64,000 nt of DNA from Bradyrhizobium tropiciagri (lineage in GTDB: Bacteria; Pseudomonadota; Alphaproteobacteria; Rhizobiales; Xanthobacteraceae), in NCBI RefSeq assembly GCF_018130505.1, contig NZ_JAFCKH010000004.1, forward strand, positions 372,001-436,000, in the 5' to 3' direction. Positions 50,049 to 59,971 of the stretch are shown here, piece after piece. The translations under genes were made by a program, and so were the position numbers. Numbering within the stretch: position 1 is the first letter of the stretch; every line of letters starts with the position of its first letter. The notes beneath the pieces were generated by a model. That model was not told where the DNA came from, ran no database searches, and saw nothing but the letters and a program-made list of their open reading frames with translations.

Positions 50049-51866
50049 ATGCCGAAACAACACATCTACGTGCTTGGTCTCAACACCTACGACCATGACG
50101 TGAGCGCCTGCCTGCTGCGTGACGGTGCGATAGCCTTTGCGATCGCCAAGGAGCGCATCACCCGCGAGAAGCATGCCTCCGGCTTCTACAAGGAGGTGAT
50201 CGACTATTGCCTCGAGGCCGAGGGCATCACGCTCGACGACGTCGATCTCGTCGTGCGCAACAGTTACATCCTGCCGGTGCCGGAGATGGAGGAGCGGCTG
50301 GCGCACCAGGATATGCCGGGCTTCCTGCCGATCGCCGAGCGCGACGACGCGGAGAAGCACCCGCTGTTTCGCTCGAAGTCCGACAAAGTGGTGTCGATCT
50401 CGCATCACCTTGCACACGCCTACAGCGCGTTTGCGGTGTCGCCGTTCAGGGACGGTGTTGTGATGATCGTCGACGGCGTCGGCAACTACCAGGCCGACGT
50501 GATGGAGGCCTATCCCGCCGATGCGGCGACGCCGCTGGCCCGCGAATCCGAGAGCTACTACAAATTCGACGACACCCGTCTGGAATGCTTGAAGAAGGTC
50601 TGGATGGAGCCTGCGCGTGGGCTGCTGTCGGACGAGTTCTACAACATGCCGGGTCTTGGCGCGCTCTACAGCCGCGTCTCGACCTATGTGTTCGGCGACT
50701 GGAACAAGTGCGGCGAGCTGATGGGGCTTGCGCCCTATGGCCGCCGCGAGGAGGTCGGCCATCTGCTTGACATCACCGACGGCAAGCTCAGCATCCCGTT
50801 CTGGAGTGCCGAGAACCAGCGGCCCTACGTGCTCGACAGCGGCAGCTGGGACAAGAACCCGGCGATGCGGCACTGGGAGGACATCGCCTGGCGGGTGCAG
50901 GACGACACCGAGAACGTGCTGCTGGCGCGCGCGCGCTGGCTGCGCGAGACCACCGGCGCCAAGAACCTCTGCATCGCCGGCGGCGTCGCGCTGAACTGCG
51001 TGGCCAACGGGCGTGTCGCGCGCGAGGCCGGCTTCGAGAACATCTGGATCCAGCCCGCCGCCGGCGACGACGGCATCGCGATCGGCTGCGCCTATTACGG
51101 CTGGCTCGAAGTGCTCAAGCAGCGGCGCGCCTTCGTGATGGAGCACGCCTATGTCGGCAGGCCCTACAGCGACGCCGAGGTGGCGTCGGCGCTGAAAGAC
51201 TTTCTGGTGCGCATCCAGGTCGACGCGCGGCGCAGCGACAACGTCTGCCGCGACACCGCAAGGCTGCTGGCCGAGCAGCGCGTGATCGGCTGGTTTCAGG
51301 GGCCGTCCGAATTCGGCCCGCGTGCGCTCGGCAATCGCAGCCTGCTGGCTGATCCGCGCAAGGCCGAGATGAAAGACATCCTCAACAGCCGGGTCAAGCA
51401 CCGGCAGGCGTTCCGCCCGTTCGCGCCGCTCGTGCTGGCCGAGCGCATGACGGAGATTTTCGAGGGCGAGGAGGACTCGCCCTTCATGCTGATCGCAAAG
51501 CCGGTGCGCCCCGAATGGCGCGACAAGATCCCCGCGATCGTGCATGTCGACGGCACCGCGCGCGTGCAGAGCGTGCGGGAGAGCACCAACCCGATGCTCT
51601 ATCGCCTGCTGAAGGAGTTCGAAGCGCTGACCGGCGTGCCGGTGCTGATCAATACCTCCTTCAACGTCAAGGGCGAGCCGATCATCGAGACGCCGCAGGA
51701 CGCCGTGAGCTGTTTCCTGACCACGGGGATCGACAATCTCGTGCTACACGACACCGTGGTGTCCAAGACCAGGATGCACCGGGTCGTCGCGCCGGTCATG
51801 ACCACGTTCGGCGACGTCTCGACCATCGTCGCCTCGAGCACGCAGGACCGCAATCGCGGCGGCTAG
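50049..51866 (+). CDS. Carbamoyltransferase of NodU/CmcH family
   Basis: A protein of 605 aa. The N-terminal TsaD-like domain has GLNTYDHDVSACLL, the metal-binding HHLAHAYSAF and GGVALNCVANG; the C-terminal YrdC-like domain has GPSEFGPRALGNRSLLADPR and INTSFNVKGEPI. It transfers carbamoyl from carbamoyl phosphate via carbamoyl-AMP to a hydroxyl group. NodU acts on Nod factors; CmcH and TobZ act on antibiotics. No nod genes are here, so the acceptor is unknown. The neighbour is OpgC, which modifies periplasmic glucans, so a glycan acceptor is possible. Confidence 0.9.
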   Translation: MPKQHIYVLGLNTYDHDVSACLLRDGAIAFAIAKERITREKHASGFYKEVIDYCLEAEGITLDDVDLVVRNSYILPVPEMEERLAHQDMPGFLPIAERDDAEKHPLFRSKSDKVVSISHHLAHAYSAFAVSPFRDGVVMIVDGVGNYQADVMEAYPADAATPLARESESYYKFDDTRLECLKKVWMEPARGLLSDEFYNMPGLGALYSRVSTYVFGDWNKCGELMGLAPYGRREEVGHLLDITDGKLSIPFWSAENQRPYVLDSGSWDKNPAMRHWEDIAWRVQDDTENVLLARARWLRETTGAKNLCIAGGVALNCVANGRVAREAGFENIWIQPAAGDDGIAIGCAYYGWLEVLKQRRAFVMEHAYVGRPYSDAEVASALKDFLVRIQVDARRSDNVCRDTARLLAEQRVIGWFQGPSEFGPRALGNRSLLADPRKAEMKDILNSRVKHRQAFRPFAPLVLAERMTEIFEGEEDSPFMLIAKPVRPEWRDKIPAIVHVDGTARVQSVRESTNPMLYRLLKEFEALTGVPVLINTSFNVKGEPIIETPQDAVSCFLTTGIDNLVLHDTVVSKTRMHRVVAPVMTTFGDVSTIVASSTQDRNRGG

Positions 51867-51891
51867 AACCTGTTTCTAGCCCGAACCTGGT

Positions 51892-53055
51892 TCAGCCGGC
51901 CTTGGCCGGCGCCGCCGGCTTGGGCGCCGGCGGCTTGACCGGCTTGTCCTGCCGTTTCGACCACGAGATGTAGTAGGCCACGATCGTCATGATCGCGATG
52001 CCGGAGATCGACACGAAGATCTGCGCGAACAGCGAGCCCGAGCTCATCGAGAGTTCGAAATGCCCGACGAACGACAGGAACACGCCGACGCAGAACACCG
52101 CGAGCGATTGCTGGCCGCAGACGATCAAGGGATCGAATATCTTCCACTCCAGCGCCGCCCAGTCCTTCGGGACGAAGCGGATCACCAGCACGGTGATCAC
52201 CACGAAGTGCAGGAAGCGGTAGGGCGCGAGGTTGGTCTTGTCGTTCGGGTTGAACGCCGAATAGAGCCAGTCCGGGAACATGGCGCCGAAGTCCGGGAAG
52301 CGGCCGGCCATGGTCATGATCAGCGCGAAGATCATGTAGGCGATGCAGAACCAGAGCGTGTAGCGCGAATTGATGATGTGCATGTTGTTGCGGGCGCCGC
52401 CCATCGCGCACCACGAGCCGAACACGAACAGCACCTGCCAGGCGAACGGATTGAAGTACCAGGTCCCGGCCGGATAGGCCGGCAGGTTCCAGCCCAGCTG
52501 CCGCGACACCAGCCACAGCGCGATCGAGGCCAGCATGGTCCAGTTCGGCTGGCGCAGCATAAACCACAGCACCGGCGGGAACAGGCCCATCAGCACGATG
52601 TAGAGTGGCAGCACGTCGAGATTGACCGGCTTGAACTTCAGGAACAGGCCCTGGCGCAGCGTCTCGGTGGCGTTGTCGACGAGGCCGGCGACGTTGAACT
52701 CGTTGATGATCTCGGAATCGCCGAAGCGCAGCGCCAGATAGCTGATCGAGGCGATGTAGATCACGAACAGGATGATGTGGGCGACATAGAGCTGCCAGAC
52801 CCGCTTGGTCAGCCGGGTGGCGCCGACGATGAAGCCGCGCTCCAGCATCATGCGGGCGTAGACGAAGGACGCCGTGTAGCCGGAGATGAAGACGAACAGG
52901 TCGGCGGCGTCGCTGAAGCCGTAATTTCGCGTCGTGATCCAGTTCACGACGTTGTCGGGGATGTGATCGAGATAGATCGCCCAGTTCGCGATGCCGCGGA
53001 ACAGGTCGAGCCGGAGGTCACGTCCTTTGTCGGGCAGGGTAGCGTGGATTTCCAT
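51892..53055 (-). CDS. opgC: OpgC-family membrane acyltransferase
   Basis: A protein of 387 aa with about ten membrane helices. DLRLDLFRGIANWAIYLDHIPDNVVNWIT is the OpgC N-terminus, and DAADLFVFISGYTASFVY the next box. OpgC adds succinyl groups to osmoregulated periplasmic glucans. The C-terminus (KRQDKPVKPPAPKPAAPAKAG) is a Pro/Lys tail. Start is the ATG at 53055; an earlier in-frame start is less likely. It converges with the carbamoyltransferase gene. Confidence 0.88.
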   Translation of the reverse strand: MEIHATLPDKGRDLRLDLFRGIANWAIYLDHIPDNVVNWITTRNYGFSDAADLFVFISGYTASFVYARMMLERGFIVGATRLTKRVWQLYVAHIILFVIYIASISYLALRFGDSEIINEFNVAGLVDNATETLRQGLFLKFKPVNLDVLPLYIVLMGLFPPVLWFMLRQPNWTMLASIALWLVSRQLGWNLPAYPAGTWYFNPFAWQVLFVFGSWCAMGGARNNMHIINSRYTLWFCIAYMIFALIMTMAGRFPDFGAMFPDWLYSAFNPNDKTNLAPYRFLHFVVITVLVIRFVPKDWAALEWKIFDPLIVCGQQSLAVFCVGVFLSFVGHFELSMSSGSLFAQIFVSISGIAIMTIVAYYISWSKRQDKPVKPPAPKPAAPAKAG

Positions 53056-53295
53056 GGGGCGCCGCTTCTTCGAGGTGATGCTGTCGAGAAGGCCGCGCCG
53101 CGGGCCCAAGGCACACTCCAAGGAGGTCCCGGGGCCAGATTGTCACAGCGCGGTAGAATGACTATACCGGTCCGGCGAAGGGTACCTCCGGAAATAAGGA
53201 ATCACCGATCACGTCGCTGAGCGGTGTCTCTATACTATCCCGGCGGTTTCCTCCAAACGCTTCCATGTCGCATATCCCGAAGGGCCCGACCATCC

Positions 53296-53601
53296 ATGAC
53301 CGCACGCATTTTTAAGCCCGCCAAAAACGCGATGCAATCGGGACGCGCCAAGACCCGTGAGTGGCAACTGGATTACGAGCCGGAGCAGCCGCGCACCGTG
53401 GAGCCCTTGATGGGCTGGACCTCCTCGGGCGACATGAAGCAGCAGCTCACCCTGCACTTCGACACCAAGGAGGAGGCGATCGCCTATTGCGAGCGTAAGG
53501 GCATCGCCTACCAGGTGATCGAGCCGAAGGATTCGGCGCACCGCCAGATCGCCTACGCCGACAATTTCGCCTTCCGCCGCTGGGAGCCCTGGACGCATTA
53601 A
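53296..53601 (+). CDS. ETC complex I subunit, NDUFS4-like
   Basis: A protein of 101 aa of the NDUFS4 / 18-kDa accessory subunit family: MTARIFKPAKNAMQSGRAKTREWQLDYEP, PLMGWTSSGDMKQQLTLHF, and the end ADNFAFRRWEPWTH. It belongs to respiratory complex I in alphaproteobacteria, as in mitochondria. It stands away from the nuo operon, which is usual. Confidence 0.92.
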   Translation: MTARIFKPAKNAMQSGRAKTREWQLDYEPEQPRTVEPLMGWTSSGDMKQQLTLHFDTKEEAIAYCERKGIAYQVIEPKDSAHRQIAYADNFAFRRWEPWTH

Positions 53602-53619
53602 CGCGTCGGCCGACGTGTC

Positions 53620-53707
53620 GTAGGGTGGGCAAAGCGCAGCGTGCCCACCATCGCGAGCACGACGTGAATGGTGGGCACGGCGCTTTCGCGCCTTTGCCCA
53701 CCCTACG
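53620..53707. repeat. Intergenic inverted repeat (GTAGGGTGGGCAAAG type)
   Basis: Arms GTAGGGTGGGCAAAGCGC and the complementary GGCAAAGGCG/CCACCCTAC side form a long imperfect hairpin with inner arms GTGCCCACCAT and ATGGTGGGCAC. It is a familiar repeated element in Bradyrhizobium intergenic DNA. It may help to terminate the NDUFS4 and Lrp transcripts, which converge here. Confidence 0.7.
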
Positions 53708-53715
53708 TAGCCGGG

Positions 53716-54213
53716 TCAACCCGCCGGGTTCGATGACGCCAGGCTGCCCGGGATCGGCAGCGGGGCGTCCTTGGAGACGCCGAGCACCGGGAAGCTCCTG
53801 ATTTTACGGACATTGGGCAGCCCGGCGAACTGCAGCAGCTGCTGGCGCATGTCGTCGACGCTGGGCGCGACGCATCTCAGCATGAAGTCGGCATCCCCCG
53901 AGATCCGCCAGCACTGCAGGAAGCGCGGCACAGCGGCGACCGCGGCCTCGAAGGCCTCGATCGCGGTCAGCGTCTGGCTGTCGAGCTGGATCAGCACGAA
54001 GGTCGTGACCTCATAGCCGAGCTGGCGTTCGTCGAGGGTCGCCCGGACCGCCTGGATCACGCCGCGGCTGCGCAGGGCGCGGACCCGGCGCAGGCAGGGC
54101 GGGGCGGTGATGCCGACCCGCGCGGCGAGCTCGTTGATCCGCATCCGGCCGTCGCGCTGCAGTTCGGACAGGATCCTGAGGTCGATGTCATCGAACTGTG
54201 GGCGTTCTGTCAC
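53716..54213 (-). CDS. Lrp/AsnC-family regulator
   Basis: A protein of 165 aa. The N-terminal helix-turn-helix (FDDIDLRILSELQRDGRMRINELAARVGITAPPCLRRVRAL) and the C-terminal RAM-type domain (VPRFLQCWRISGDADFMLRCVAPSVDDM) are clear. It is cotranscribed with, and overlaps by four bases, the TetR gene. It probably senses leucine or another branched-chain amino acid, given the neighbouring pathway. Confidence 0.9.
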   Translation of the reverse strand: MTERPQFDDIDLRILSELQRDGRMRINELAARVGITAPPCLRRVRALRSRGVIQAVRATLDERQLGYEVTTFVLIQLDSQTLTAIEAFEAAVAAVPRFLQCWRISGDADFMLRCVAPSVDDMRQQLLQFAGLPNVRKIRSFPVLGVSKDAPLPIPGSLASSNPAG

Positions 54214-54872
54214 GGGCGCTCGCCCGCCAGGTCGTCGCTGGCATGCTTGCCGCTGTTGTGCGCTTTGGCGGTCACCGCCGCTCCGGCGCCGACACCCGAC
54301 AGCACCAGCTTCTCATGCGCGGCGATGATCGCCTCCCGCGTCAGCCGGCCGCCGGGACGGTACCAGGTGCAGAGTCCGGTCAGCAGCGCCAGGATCGCGA
54401 AGGTCGCGACCTGGATGTCGACGACCTCAAAGTCGCCGTCCGACACGCCGTCGACGAGAATCTGCGCCAGCCGCTGCTCGTAGACGCCGCGCAATGCCAC
54501 GATAGCGTCGTAGTTCTTGCCGTCGAGGCTGCGCAGCTCCGAATTGGCGATGAACACCTCGCGCTTGCGCGTCATGTGGTAGGTGACGTGGAAGGCGACG
54601 AAGGCGCGCAGCTTCTCGACCGGGTTGCCCTTGTCCTCGAGGGCAAGGTCGAGCTCGCGCAGCAGATCGTTGATATGATCCTGCACTAGATCGAACAGCA
54701 ATTCCTGCTTGGTTGAGATATGATTGTAGAGCGAGCCGGCCTGGATGCCGACCTCGGCCGCGAGCTGGCGCAGGCTCATCGCCTCGTAGCCGTGCTCGTA
54801 GATCAGGCGCACACCGGCCTTGCGGATCGCTTCCAGCGTCTTCGGGCCGTGTGAGCCGATCGTACGTGCCAT
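54210..54872 (-). CDS. TetR-family repressor of leucine/isovalerate catabolism
   Basis: A protein of 220 aa. Residues 8-55 form the TetR helix-turn-helix (TLEAIRKAGVRLIYEHGYEAMSLRQLAAEVGIQAGSLYNHISTKQELLFDLV). The rest is the ligand-binding helical domain, likely for an acyl-CoA. It is divergent from isovaleryl-CoA dehydrogenase, and two palindromes in between are likely operators. Similar TetR proteins control acyl-CoA catabolism in other bacteria. Confidence 0.85.
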   Translation of the reverse strand: MARTIGSHGPKTLEAIRKAGVRLIYEHGYEAMSLRQLAAEVGIQAGSLYNHISTKQELLFDLVQDHINDLLRELDLALEDKGNPVEKLRAFVAFHVTYHMTRKREVFIANSELRSLDGKNYDAIVALRGVYEQRLAQILVDGVSDGDFEVVDIQVATFAILALLTGLCTWYRPGGRLTREAIIAAHEKLVLSGVGAGAAVTAKAHNSGKHASDDLAGERP

Positions 54873-54921
54873 CGGGGGCCTCGGATGGGTCTGGGCTTGT
54901 CAGGGAGGACCGGAAACAAGC

Positions 54922-54937
54922 GAACGACCGTATGTTT
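54922..54937. promoter_or_regulatory. TetR operator candidate 1
   Basis: GAACGACCGTATGTTT. The reverse-oriented second site shares ACGA-y-C-r-TA-y-GTTT. It lies 50 bases upstream of the TetR start, where binding would block the tetR promoter. Confidence 0.6.
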
Positions 54938-55019
54938 ATCTCATGAAATCCAAGCAAATTCAACCGATTGTGGATTTCATGCACTGATCATAGCAGGTCC
55001 GCTTGCGAAGCCAATAAAA

Positions 55020-55035
55020 AAACGTATGATCGTTT
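55020..55035. promoter_or_regulatory. TetR operator candidate 2
   Basis: Perfect inverted repeat AAACG-TATGAT-CGTTT, 31 bases before the isovaleryl-CoA dehydrogenase ATG. It resembles site 1. Confidence 0.65.
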
Positions 55036-55066
55036 AATTGCAAGATGAATCCTGTAGGGAGGGATC

Positions 55067-56239
55067 ATGGCGTCGAACCAGGCCGCAGTCTTCAATTTCG
55101 ACCTTGGCGAAACCGCGGATGCGATCCGCGAGACGGTGCATGATTTCTCGACCAACGAGATCGCGCCGCGCGCGGCCGAGATCGACCGCAGCAACCAGTT
55201 TCCGCGCGACCTCTGGCCGAAGATCGGCGCGCTCGGCCTGCACGGCATCACGGTCGAGGAGGAATATGGCGGGTCGGGCCTCGGCTATCTCGAGCACTGC
55301 ATCGCGGTGGAGGAGATCTCGCGGGCGTCGGCTTCGGTCGGGCTGTCCTACGGCGCGCATTCCAACCTCTGCGTCAACCAGATCCGCCGCAACGGCAACG
55401 AGGCGCAGAAGCGCAAATATCTGCCGAAGCTGATTTCCGGCGAGCATGTCGGTTCGCTGGCGATGTCGGAGCCGTCGGCCGGCTCGGACGTGGTCTCGAT
55501 GAAGACCCGCGCCGAGAAGAAGGGCGACCACTTCGTGCTCAACGGCAACAAGATGTGGATCACCAACGGCCCGGTCGCCGACACGCTGGTGGTTTACGCC
55601 AAGACCGATCCGAATGCCGGTCCGCGCGGCATCACCGCCTTCCTGATCGAGAAGGGCATGAAGGGATTTTCCACCGCGCAGAAGCTCGACAAGTTCGGCA
55701 TGCGCGGCTCCGATACCTGCGAGCTGGTGTTCGAGGATTGCGAGGTGCCGGAGGAGAACGTGCTCTCCGACGTTGGCCGCGGCGTCAACGTCTTGATGTC
55801 GGGTCTCGACTATGAGCGTGCGGTGCTGGCGGCGGGGCCGATCGGCATCATGCAGGCCTGCATGGACGTCGTGCTGCCATACGTCCACGAGCGAAAGCAG
55901 TTCGGCGAGCCGATAGGCTCGTTCCAGCTGGTGCAGGGCAAGATCGCCGATATGTACACCACGATGAACGCCTCGCGCGCCTATGTCTATGCGGTGGCGA
56001 AAGCCTGCGACCGCGGCGAGACCACGCGCGAGGACGCCGCCGGCGCGATCCTCTACGCCGCGGAGAAGGCCACGCAATGTGCGCTGGACGCGATCCAGCT
56101 GCTCGGCGGCAACGGCTATATCAACGACTATCCGACCGGCCGTCTGCTGCGCGACGCCAAGCTCTACGAGATCGGCGCCGGTACCAGCGAGATCCGCCGC
56201 ATGCTGATCGGTCGCGAGCTGTTCACCAAGACGGCCTAA
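55067..56239 (+). CDS. ivd: Isovaleryl-CoA dehydrogenase
   Basis: A protein of 390 aa of the acyl-CoA dehydrogenase family. The FAD contact [20 protein letters not shown] and [10 protein letters not shown] are conserved. Glu250 in [14 protein letters not shown] stands at the place of the IVD-specific catalytic base, instead of the C-terminal Glu of other acyl-CoA dehydrogenases. It oxidises isovaleryl-CoA to 3-methylcrotonyl-CoA in leucine degradation. It is the first gene of the operon, with GGGAGG before the ATG. Confidence 0.93.
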   Translation: MASNQAAVFNFDLGETADAIRETVHDFSTNEIAPRAAEIDRSNQFPRDLWPKIGALGLHGITVEEEYGGSGLGYLEHCIAVEEISRASASVGLSYGAHSNLCVNQIRRNGNEAQKRKYLPKLISGEHVGSLAMSEPSAGSDVVSMKTRAEKKGDHFVLNGNKMWITNGPVADTLVVYAKTDPNAGPRGITAFLIEKGMKGFSTAQKLDKFGMRGSDTCELVFEDCEVPEENVLSDVGRGVNVLMSGLDYERAVLAAGPIGIMQACMDVVLPYVHERKQFGEPIGSFQLVQGKIADMYTTMNASRAYVYAVAKACDRGETTREDAAGAILYAAEKATQCALDAIQLLGGNGYINDYPTGRLLRDAKLYEIGAGTSEIRRMLIGRELFTKTA

Positions 56240-56244
56240 CTTTC

Positions 56245-56289
56245 CTCTCCCTCGCCCCGCTCTTGCGGGGAGAGGGCCGGGGTGAGGGG
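56245..56289. repeat. Intergenic GC-rich inverted repeat (CTCTCCCTCGCCCCGC type)
   Basis: Arms CCCTCGCCCCGC and GCGGGGAGAGGG around TCTT, followed by CCGGGGTGAGGGG. It is a common repeat in Rhizobiales, placed between ivd and the carboxylase genes; it may stabilise or attenuate the message. Confidence 0.7.
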
Positions 56290-56357
56290 CTGTCACCACG
56301 CCGGCGGTGACAGTGACCCGATCCGCAGTCCCACCTCCAACGAAACGTGCAACACCG

Positions 56358-57962
56358 ATGCCGCTTCATTCGACGATCGATCCGACATCATCCGAATTCG
56401 CCCGCAACGCCGATGTGATGCGTGGCCTCGTCGCGGAGCTCCGCGACAAGCTCAACGAAGTCGCCGGCGGCGGAGGCGCGACCTCGCGCAAGCGCCATAC
56501 GTCGCGCGGCAAGATGCTGGCGCGCGACCGCGTCGACCTGCTGGTCGATCCCGGCACCGCGTTCCTGGAGCTGTCGCCGCTGGCCGCCAATGGCCTCTAC
56601 GGCGGTGACGTACATTCGGCGAGCGTCATCACCGGTGTGGGGCGTATTTCGGGACGTGAATGCATCATCGTCGCCAATGATGCCACCATCAAGGGCGGCA
56701 CCTATTATCCGCTGACGGTGAAGAAGCATCTGCGCGCCCAGGACATCGCGCGGCAGAACAATCTGCCCTGCGTCTACATGGTGGATTCCGGCGGCGCCTT
56801 CCTGCCGCTGCAGGACGAGATTTTCCCCGACGAGCGGCATTTCGGCCGCATCTTCTACAACCAGGCCCAGATGTCTTCGCAGGGCATCCCGCAGATCGCG
56901 ATCGTGATGGGCTCCTGCACCGCTGGCGGTGCCTATGTGCCGGCGATGTCGGACGAGAGCATCATCGTGCGCAATCAAGGAACCATCTTCCTCGGCGGTC
57001 CGCCGCTGGTGAAGGCGGCGACCGGCGAGGTCGTCACCGCCGAAGAGCTCGGCGGCGCCGATGTCCATTCGCGGCAATCGGGCGTCACCGATCACTACGC
57101 GCAGAACGATGCCCATGCCATCGGCATCGCGCGGCGTATCGTCGGCACGCTGAAGCAGCCGGTCAAGGCACAGCTCAACATGCGCCCGCCGCAGGAGCCG
57201 CTGTTTCCGGCTGAGGAGATCTACGGCGTGGTCTCCGCCGACGGCAGAAAGCCGTTCGACGTGCACGACATCATCGCGCGGATCGTCGACGGCTCCGAAT
57301 TCGATGAGTTCAAGAAGCTCTACGGCACAACGCTGATCTGCGGCTTCGCCCACATCTGGGGCTATCCGGTCGGCATCATCGCCAACAACGGCATCCTGTT
57401 CAGCGAGAGCTCGCTGAAGGGCGCACATTTCATCGAGCTGTGCTGCCAGCGCGGCATCCCGCTGGTGTTCCTGCAGAACATCACCGGCTTCATGGTCGGC
57501 AAGAAATACGAGGCCGGCGGCATCGCCCGCGACGGCGCCAAGCTGGTGACCGCGGTCGCGACCGCGGGCGTGCCGAAATTCACCGTGGTGATCGGCGGCT
57601 CCTACGGCGCCGGCAATTACGGCATGTGCGGCCGCTCCTACAGCCCGCGCTTCCTATGGCTATGGCCGAACGCCCGCATCTCGGTGATGGGCGGCGAGCA
57701 GGCGTCGATGGTGCTGAGCCAGGTGCGCCGCGACGGCATCGAGGCCAAGGGCGAGAGCTGGTCGGCGGAAGAGGAAGAGAAATTCCGCGAGCCGATCCGT
57801 GCGCAATACGAGAAACAGGGCAATCCCTATTACGCCACCGCGCGACTGTGGGACGACGGCGTGATCGACCCGGCCGACACGCGGCTGGTGCTCGGGCTCG
57901 GCCTGTCGGCTGCCGCCAATGCGCCGATCGAACCCACCAAGTTTGGCCTGTTCAGGATGTGA
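56358..57962 (+). CDS. mccB: Methylcrotonoyl-CoA carboxylase, carboxyltransferase (beta) subunit
   Basis: A protein of 534 aa. It has the crotonase-fold carboxyltransferase signatures: [61 protein letters not shown] and the acyl-CoA part [50 protein letters not shown]. It moves carboxyl from biotin to 3-methylcrotonyl-CoA. The ATG at 56358 is chosen because it matches the family's start; 56307 is possible. Confidence 0.93.
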   Translation: MPLHSTIDPTSSEFARNADVMRGLVAELRDKLNEVAGGGGATSRKRHTSRGKMLARDRVDLLVDPGTAFLELSPLAANGLYGGDVHSASVITGVGRISGRECIIVANDATIKGGTYYPLTVKKHLRAQDIARQNNLPCVYMVDSGGAFLPLQDEIFPDERHFGRIFYNQAQMSSQGIPQIAIVMGSCTAGGAYVPAMSDESIIVRNQGTIFLGGPPLVKAATGEVVTAEELGGADVHSRQSGVTDHYAQNDAHAIGIARRIVGTLKQPVKAQLNMRPPQEPLFPAEEIYGVVSADGRKPFDVHDIIARIVDGSEFDEFKKLYGTTLICGFAHIWGYPVGIIANNGILFSESSLKGAHFIELCCQRGIPLVFLQNITGFMVGKKYEAGGIARDGAKLVTAVATAGVPKFTVVIGGSYGAGNYGMCGRSYSPRFLWLWPNARISVMGGEQASMVLSQVRRDGIEAKGESWSAEEEEKFREPIRAQYEKQGNPYYATARLWDDGVIDPADTRLVLGLGLSAAANAPIEPTKFGLFRM

Positions 57963-57964
57963 CC

Positions 57965-59971
57965 ATGGACCGCTCAAAACTCTACCGGCGTTTCCGTACG
58001 CTCCTGATCGCCAACCGCGGCGAGATCGCCTGCCGCGTCATCCGCTCCGCGCGCGCCATGGGACTGCGCACCGTTGCGGTGTATTCAGAGGCCGACCGCG
58101 ACGCGATGCATGTCGCGCTCGCTGATGAGGCGGTGCTGCTCGGCCCGGCACGTGCCCGCGACAGCTATCTCAACATCGAGCGCGTCATCGCGGCGGCGAA
58201 GGAGACCGGCGCCGAGGCGGTGCATCCTGGCTACGGCTTCCTCTCGGAGAATGCCGAATTCGCCCAGGCCTGCCTCGAGGCCGGGCTGGTGTTCGTCGGC
58301 CCGACCGCCGAGATGATGACGGCGATGGGCTCGAAGTCGGGCTCGAAGGCGCTGATGGAGAAGGCCGGCGTGCCGCTGGTGCCCGGCTATCACGGCGAGG
58401 CGCAGGACGAGGCGACGCTGGCGGAGGCCGCCAACCGGATCGGCTTCCCGGTGCTGGTCAAGGCCTCGGCCGGCGGCGGCGGCCGCGGCATGCGCGTGGT
58501 CAATTCGGCGGGCGAATTGTCGGCCGCGATCACCAGCGCCAAGCGCGAGGCCAAGGCGGCGTTCGGCGACGACCGCATGCTGATCGAGAAATACGTGCAG
58601 AACCCGCGCCATATCGAGGTGCAGATCATCGGCGACAGCCATGGCAACCTGCTCTCGCTCTGGGAACGCGAATGCACGCTGCAACGGCGGCACCAGAAGG
58701 TGATCGAGGAGGCACCGTCGCCGACCCTCAACGCCGCGCAGCGTGACACGGTCTGCGAAGCTGCGCGAAAGGCAGCCGGCGCTGTCAACTATGTCGGCGC
58801 CGGTACCATCGAGTTCGTCTCCGACGGCAAGGATGTGTTCTTCATCGAGATGAACACCCGTTTGCAGGTCGAGCATCCCGTCACCGAGCTGATCACGGGC
58901 GTCGACCTCGTCGAATGGCAGCTGCGCGTCGCCTTCGGTGAGGCGCTGCCGCTCAAGCAGGACGAGATCAGGCTGAACGGCCACGCCATCGAGGCGCGCG
59001 TCTACGCGGAGAACCCGCAGAAGAACTTCATGCCCTCGGTCGGCCGCATCAAGACGTGGCGGACGCCGCCGGAAGGCGATGGCCTGCGCATCGATGCCGG
59101 CTATCGCAGCGGCGACAGCGTCTCGCCGTACTACGACGCGATGCTGGCCAAGGTGATCGCCTGGGCGCCGACCCGGCAGGCCGCGATCGAGAAGCTCAAC
59201 CGCGGGCTGGAGGAGACCGATGTCCGCGGCATCGTCACCAACATCCCGTTCCTGTCGGCGCTCGTGACGCATCCGGACACGCGGGCCAACGCGATCGACA
59301 CCGGCTTCATCGAGCGCGAGCTGAAGAACCTGACCGCCGGTACCGGCGCGGCCGGAGAGTTCGAGCTCTGCGCCGCCGTGGCCGCGATCGTCAACGACGA
59401 GCAGAAGGCCGCGAAGGGCGCTGCCAACTCGCCCTGGCAGACCTTTGGCTGGCAGCCGGTCGGCCGCCGTCAGCGCGTCTTCTCGCTCCGGCAGGGTCAC
59501 GAGCCCGCGCAAACTATCACGCTGCATTATGGCAGCGGACCGGCGACGCTGTCGATGGGCGGGCGCGAGCTTGCATTTGCGATCTCGTCGTCTGACGAGG
59601 CCGGCTTCGACCTGACGCTGAACGGCGTGAAGTCACGCGTCGCCTCCGTGATCGAGGGCCACGAACTCTACCTGCGCACCCGCAACGGTCGCTTCGACCT
59701 GCACTGGGTCGATCCGTTCGGCGGCGAGAGCGAGGAGCAGGTCGGCGAGGACAAGATCGTGGCGCCCTTGCCGGGCACCGTGGTCGCGCTGCTGGCCGAG
59801 GAGGGCGCGACGCTGGAGAAGGGCGCGCCGATCCTGACGCTGGAAGTGATGAAGATGGAGCAGACCCTGCGCGCACCCTATGCCGGCGTGCTGAAGAAGC
59901 TCAAATGCAAGGTCGGCGACATCGTCGGCGAGGGCGTCGAGCTTGCCGAGGTCGAGGCGGCGGCGTCATGA
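57965..59971 (+). CDS. mccA: Methylcrotonoyl-CoA carboxylase, biotin carboxylase (alpha) subunit
   Basis: A protein of 668 aa. Biotin carboxylase domain 1-450: RTLLIANRGEIACRVIRSARAMGLRTVAVYS, ATP loop ASAGGGGRGMRVV, and EMNTRLQVEHPVTE. A linker domain follows, and the C-terminal biotinyl domain has EVMKMEQ with Lys630. With MccB it forms 3-methylglutaconyl-CoA. It starts two bases after the mccB stop and overlaps the lyase start. Confidence 0.95.
   Translation: MDRSKLYRRFRTLLIANRGEIACRVIRSARAMGLRTVAVYSEADRDAMHVALADEAVLLGPARARDSYLNIERVIAAAKETGAEAVHPGYGFLSENAEFAQACLEAGLVFVGPTAEMMTAMGSKSGSKALMEKAGVPLVPGYHGEAQDEATLAEAANRIGFPVLVKASAGGGGRGMRVVNSAGELSAAITSAKREAKAAFGDDRMLIEKYVQNPRHIEVQIIGDSHGNLLSLWERECTLQRRHQKVIEEAPSPTLNAAQRDTVCEAARKAAGAVNYVGAGTIEFVSDGKDVFFIEMNTRLQVEHPVTELITGVDLVEWQLRVAFGEALPLKQDEIRLNGHAIEARVYAENPQKNFMPSVGRIKTWRTPPEGDGLRIDAGYRSGDSVSPYYDAMLAKVIAWAPTRQAAIEKLNRGLEETDVRGIVTNIPFLSALVTHPDTRANAIDTGFIERELKNLTAGTGAAGEFELCAAVAAIVNDEQKAAKGAANSPWQTFGWQPVGRRQRVFSLRQGHEPAQTITLHYGSGPATLSMGGRELAFAISSSDEAGFDLTLNGVKSRVASVIEGHELYLRTRNGRFDLHWVDPFGGESEEQVGEDKIVAPLPGTVVALLAEEGATLEKGAPILTLEVMKMEQTLRAPYAGVLKKLKCKVGDIVGEGVELAEVEAAAS

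Noticed and set aside
57440-59971. Extended start of mccA inside mccB (843 codons)
   Set aside because: The extension is the shifted mccB sequence; the ATG at 57965 matches the biotin carboxylase N-terminus.
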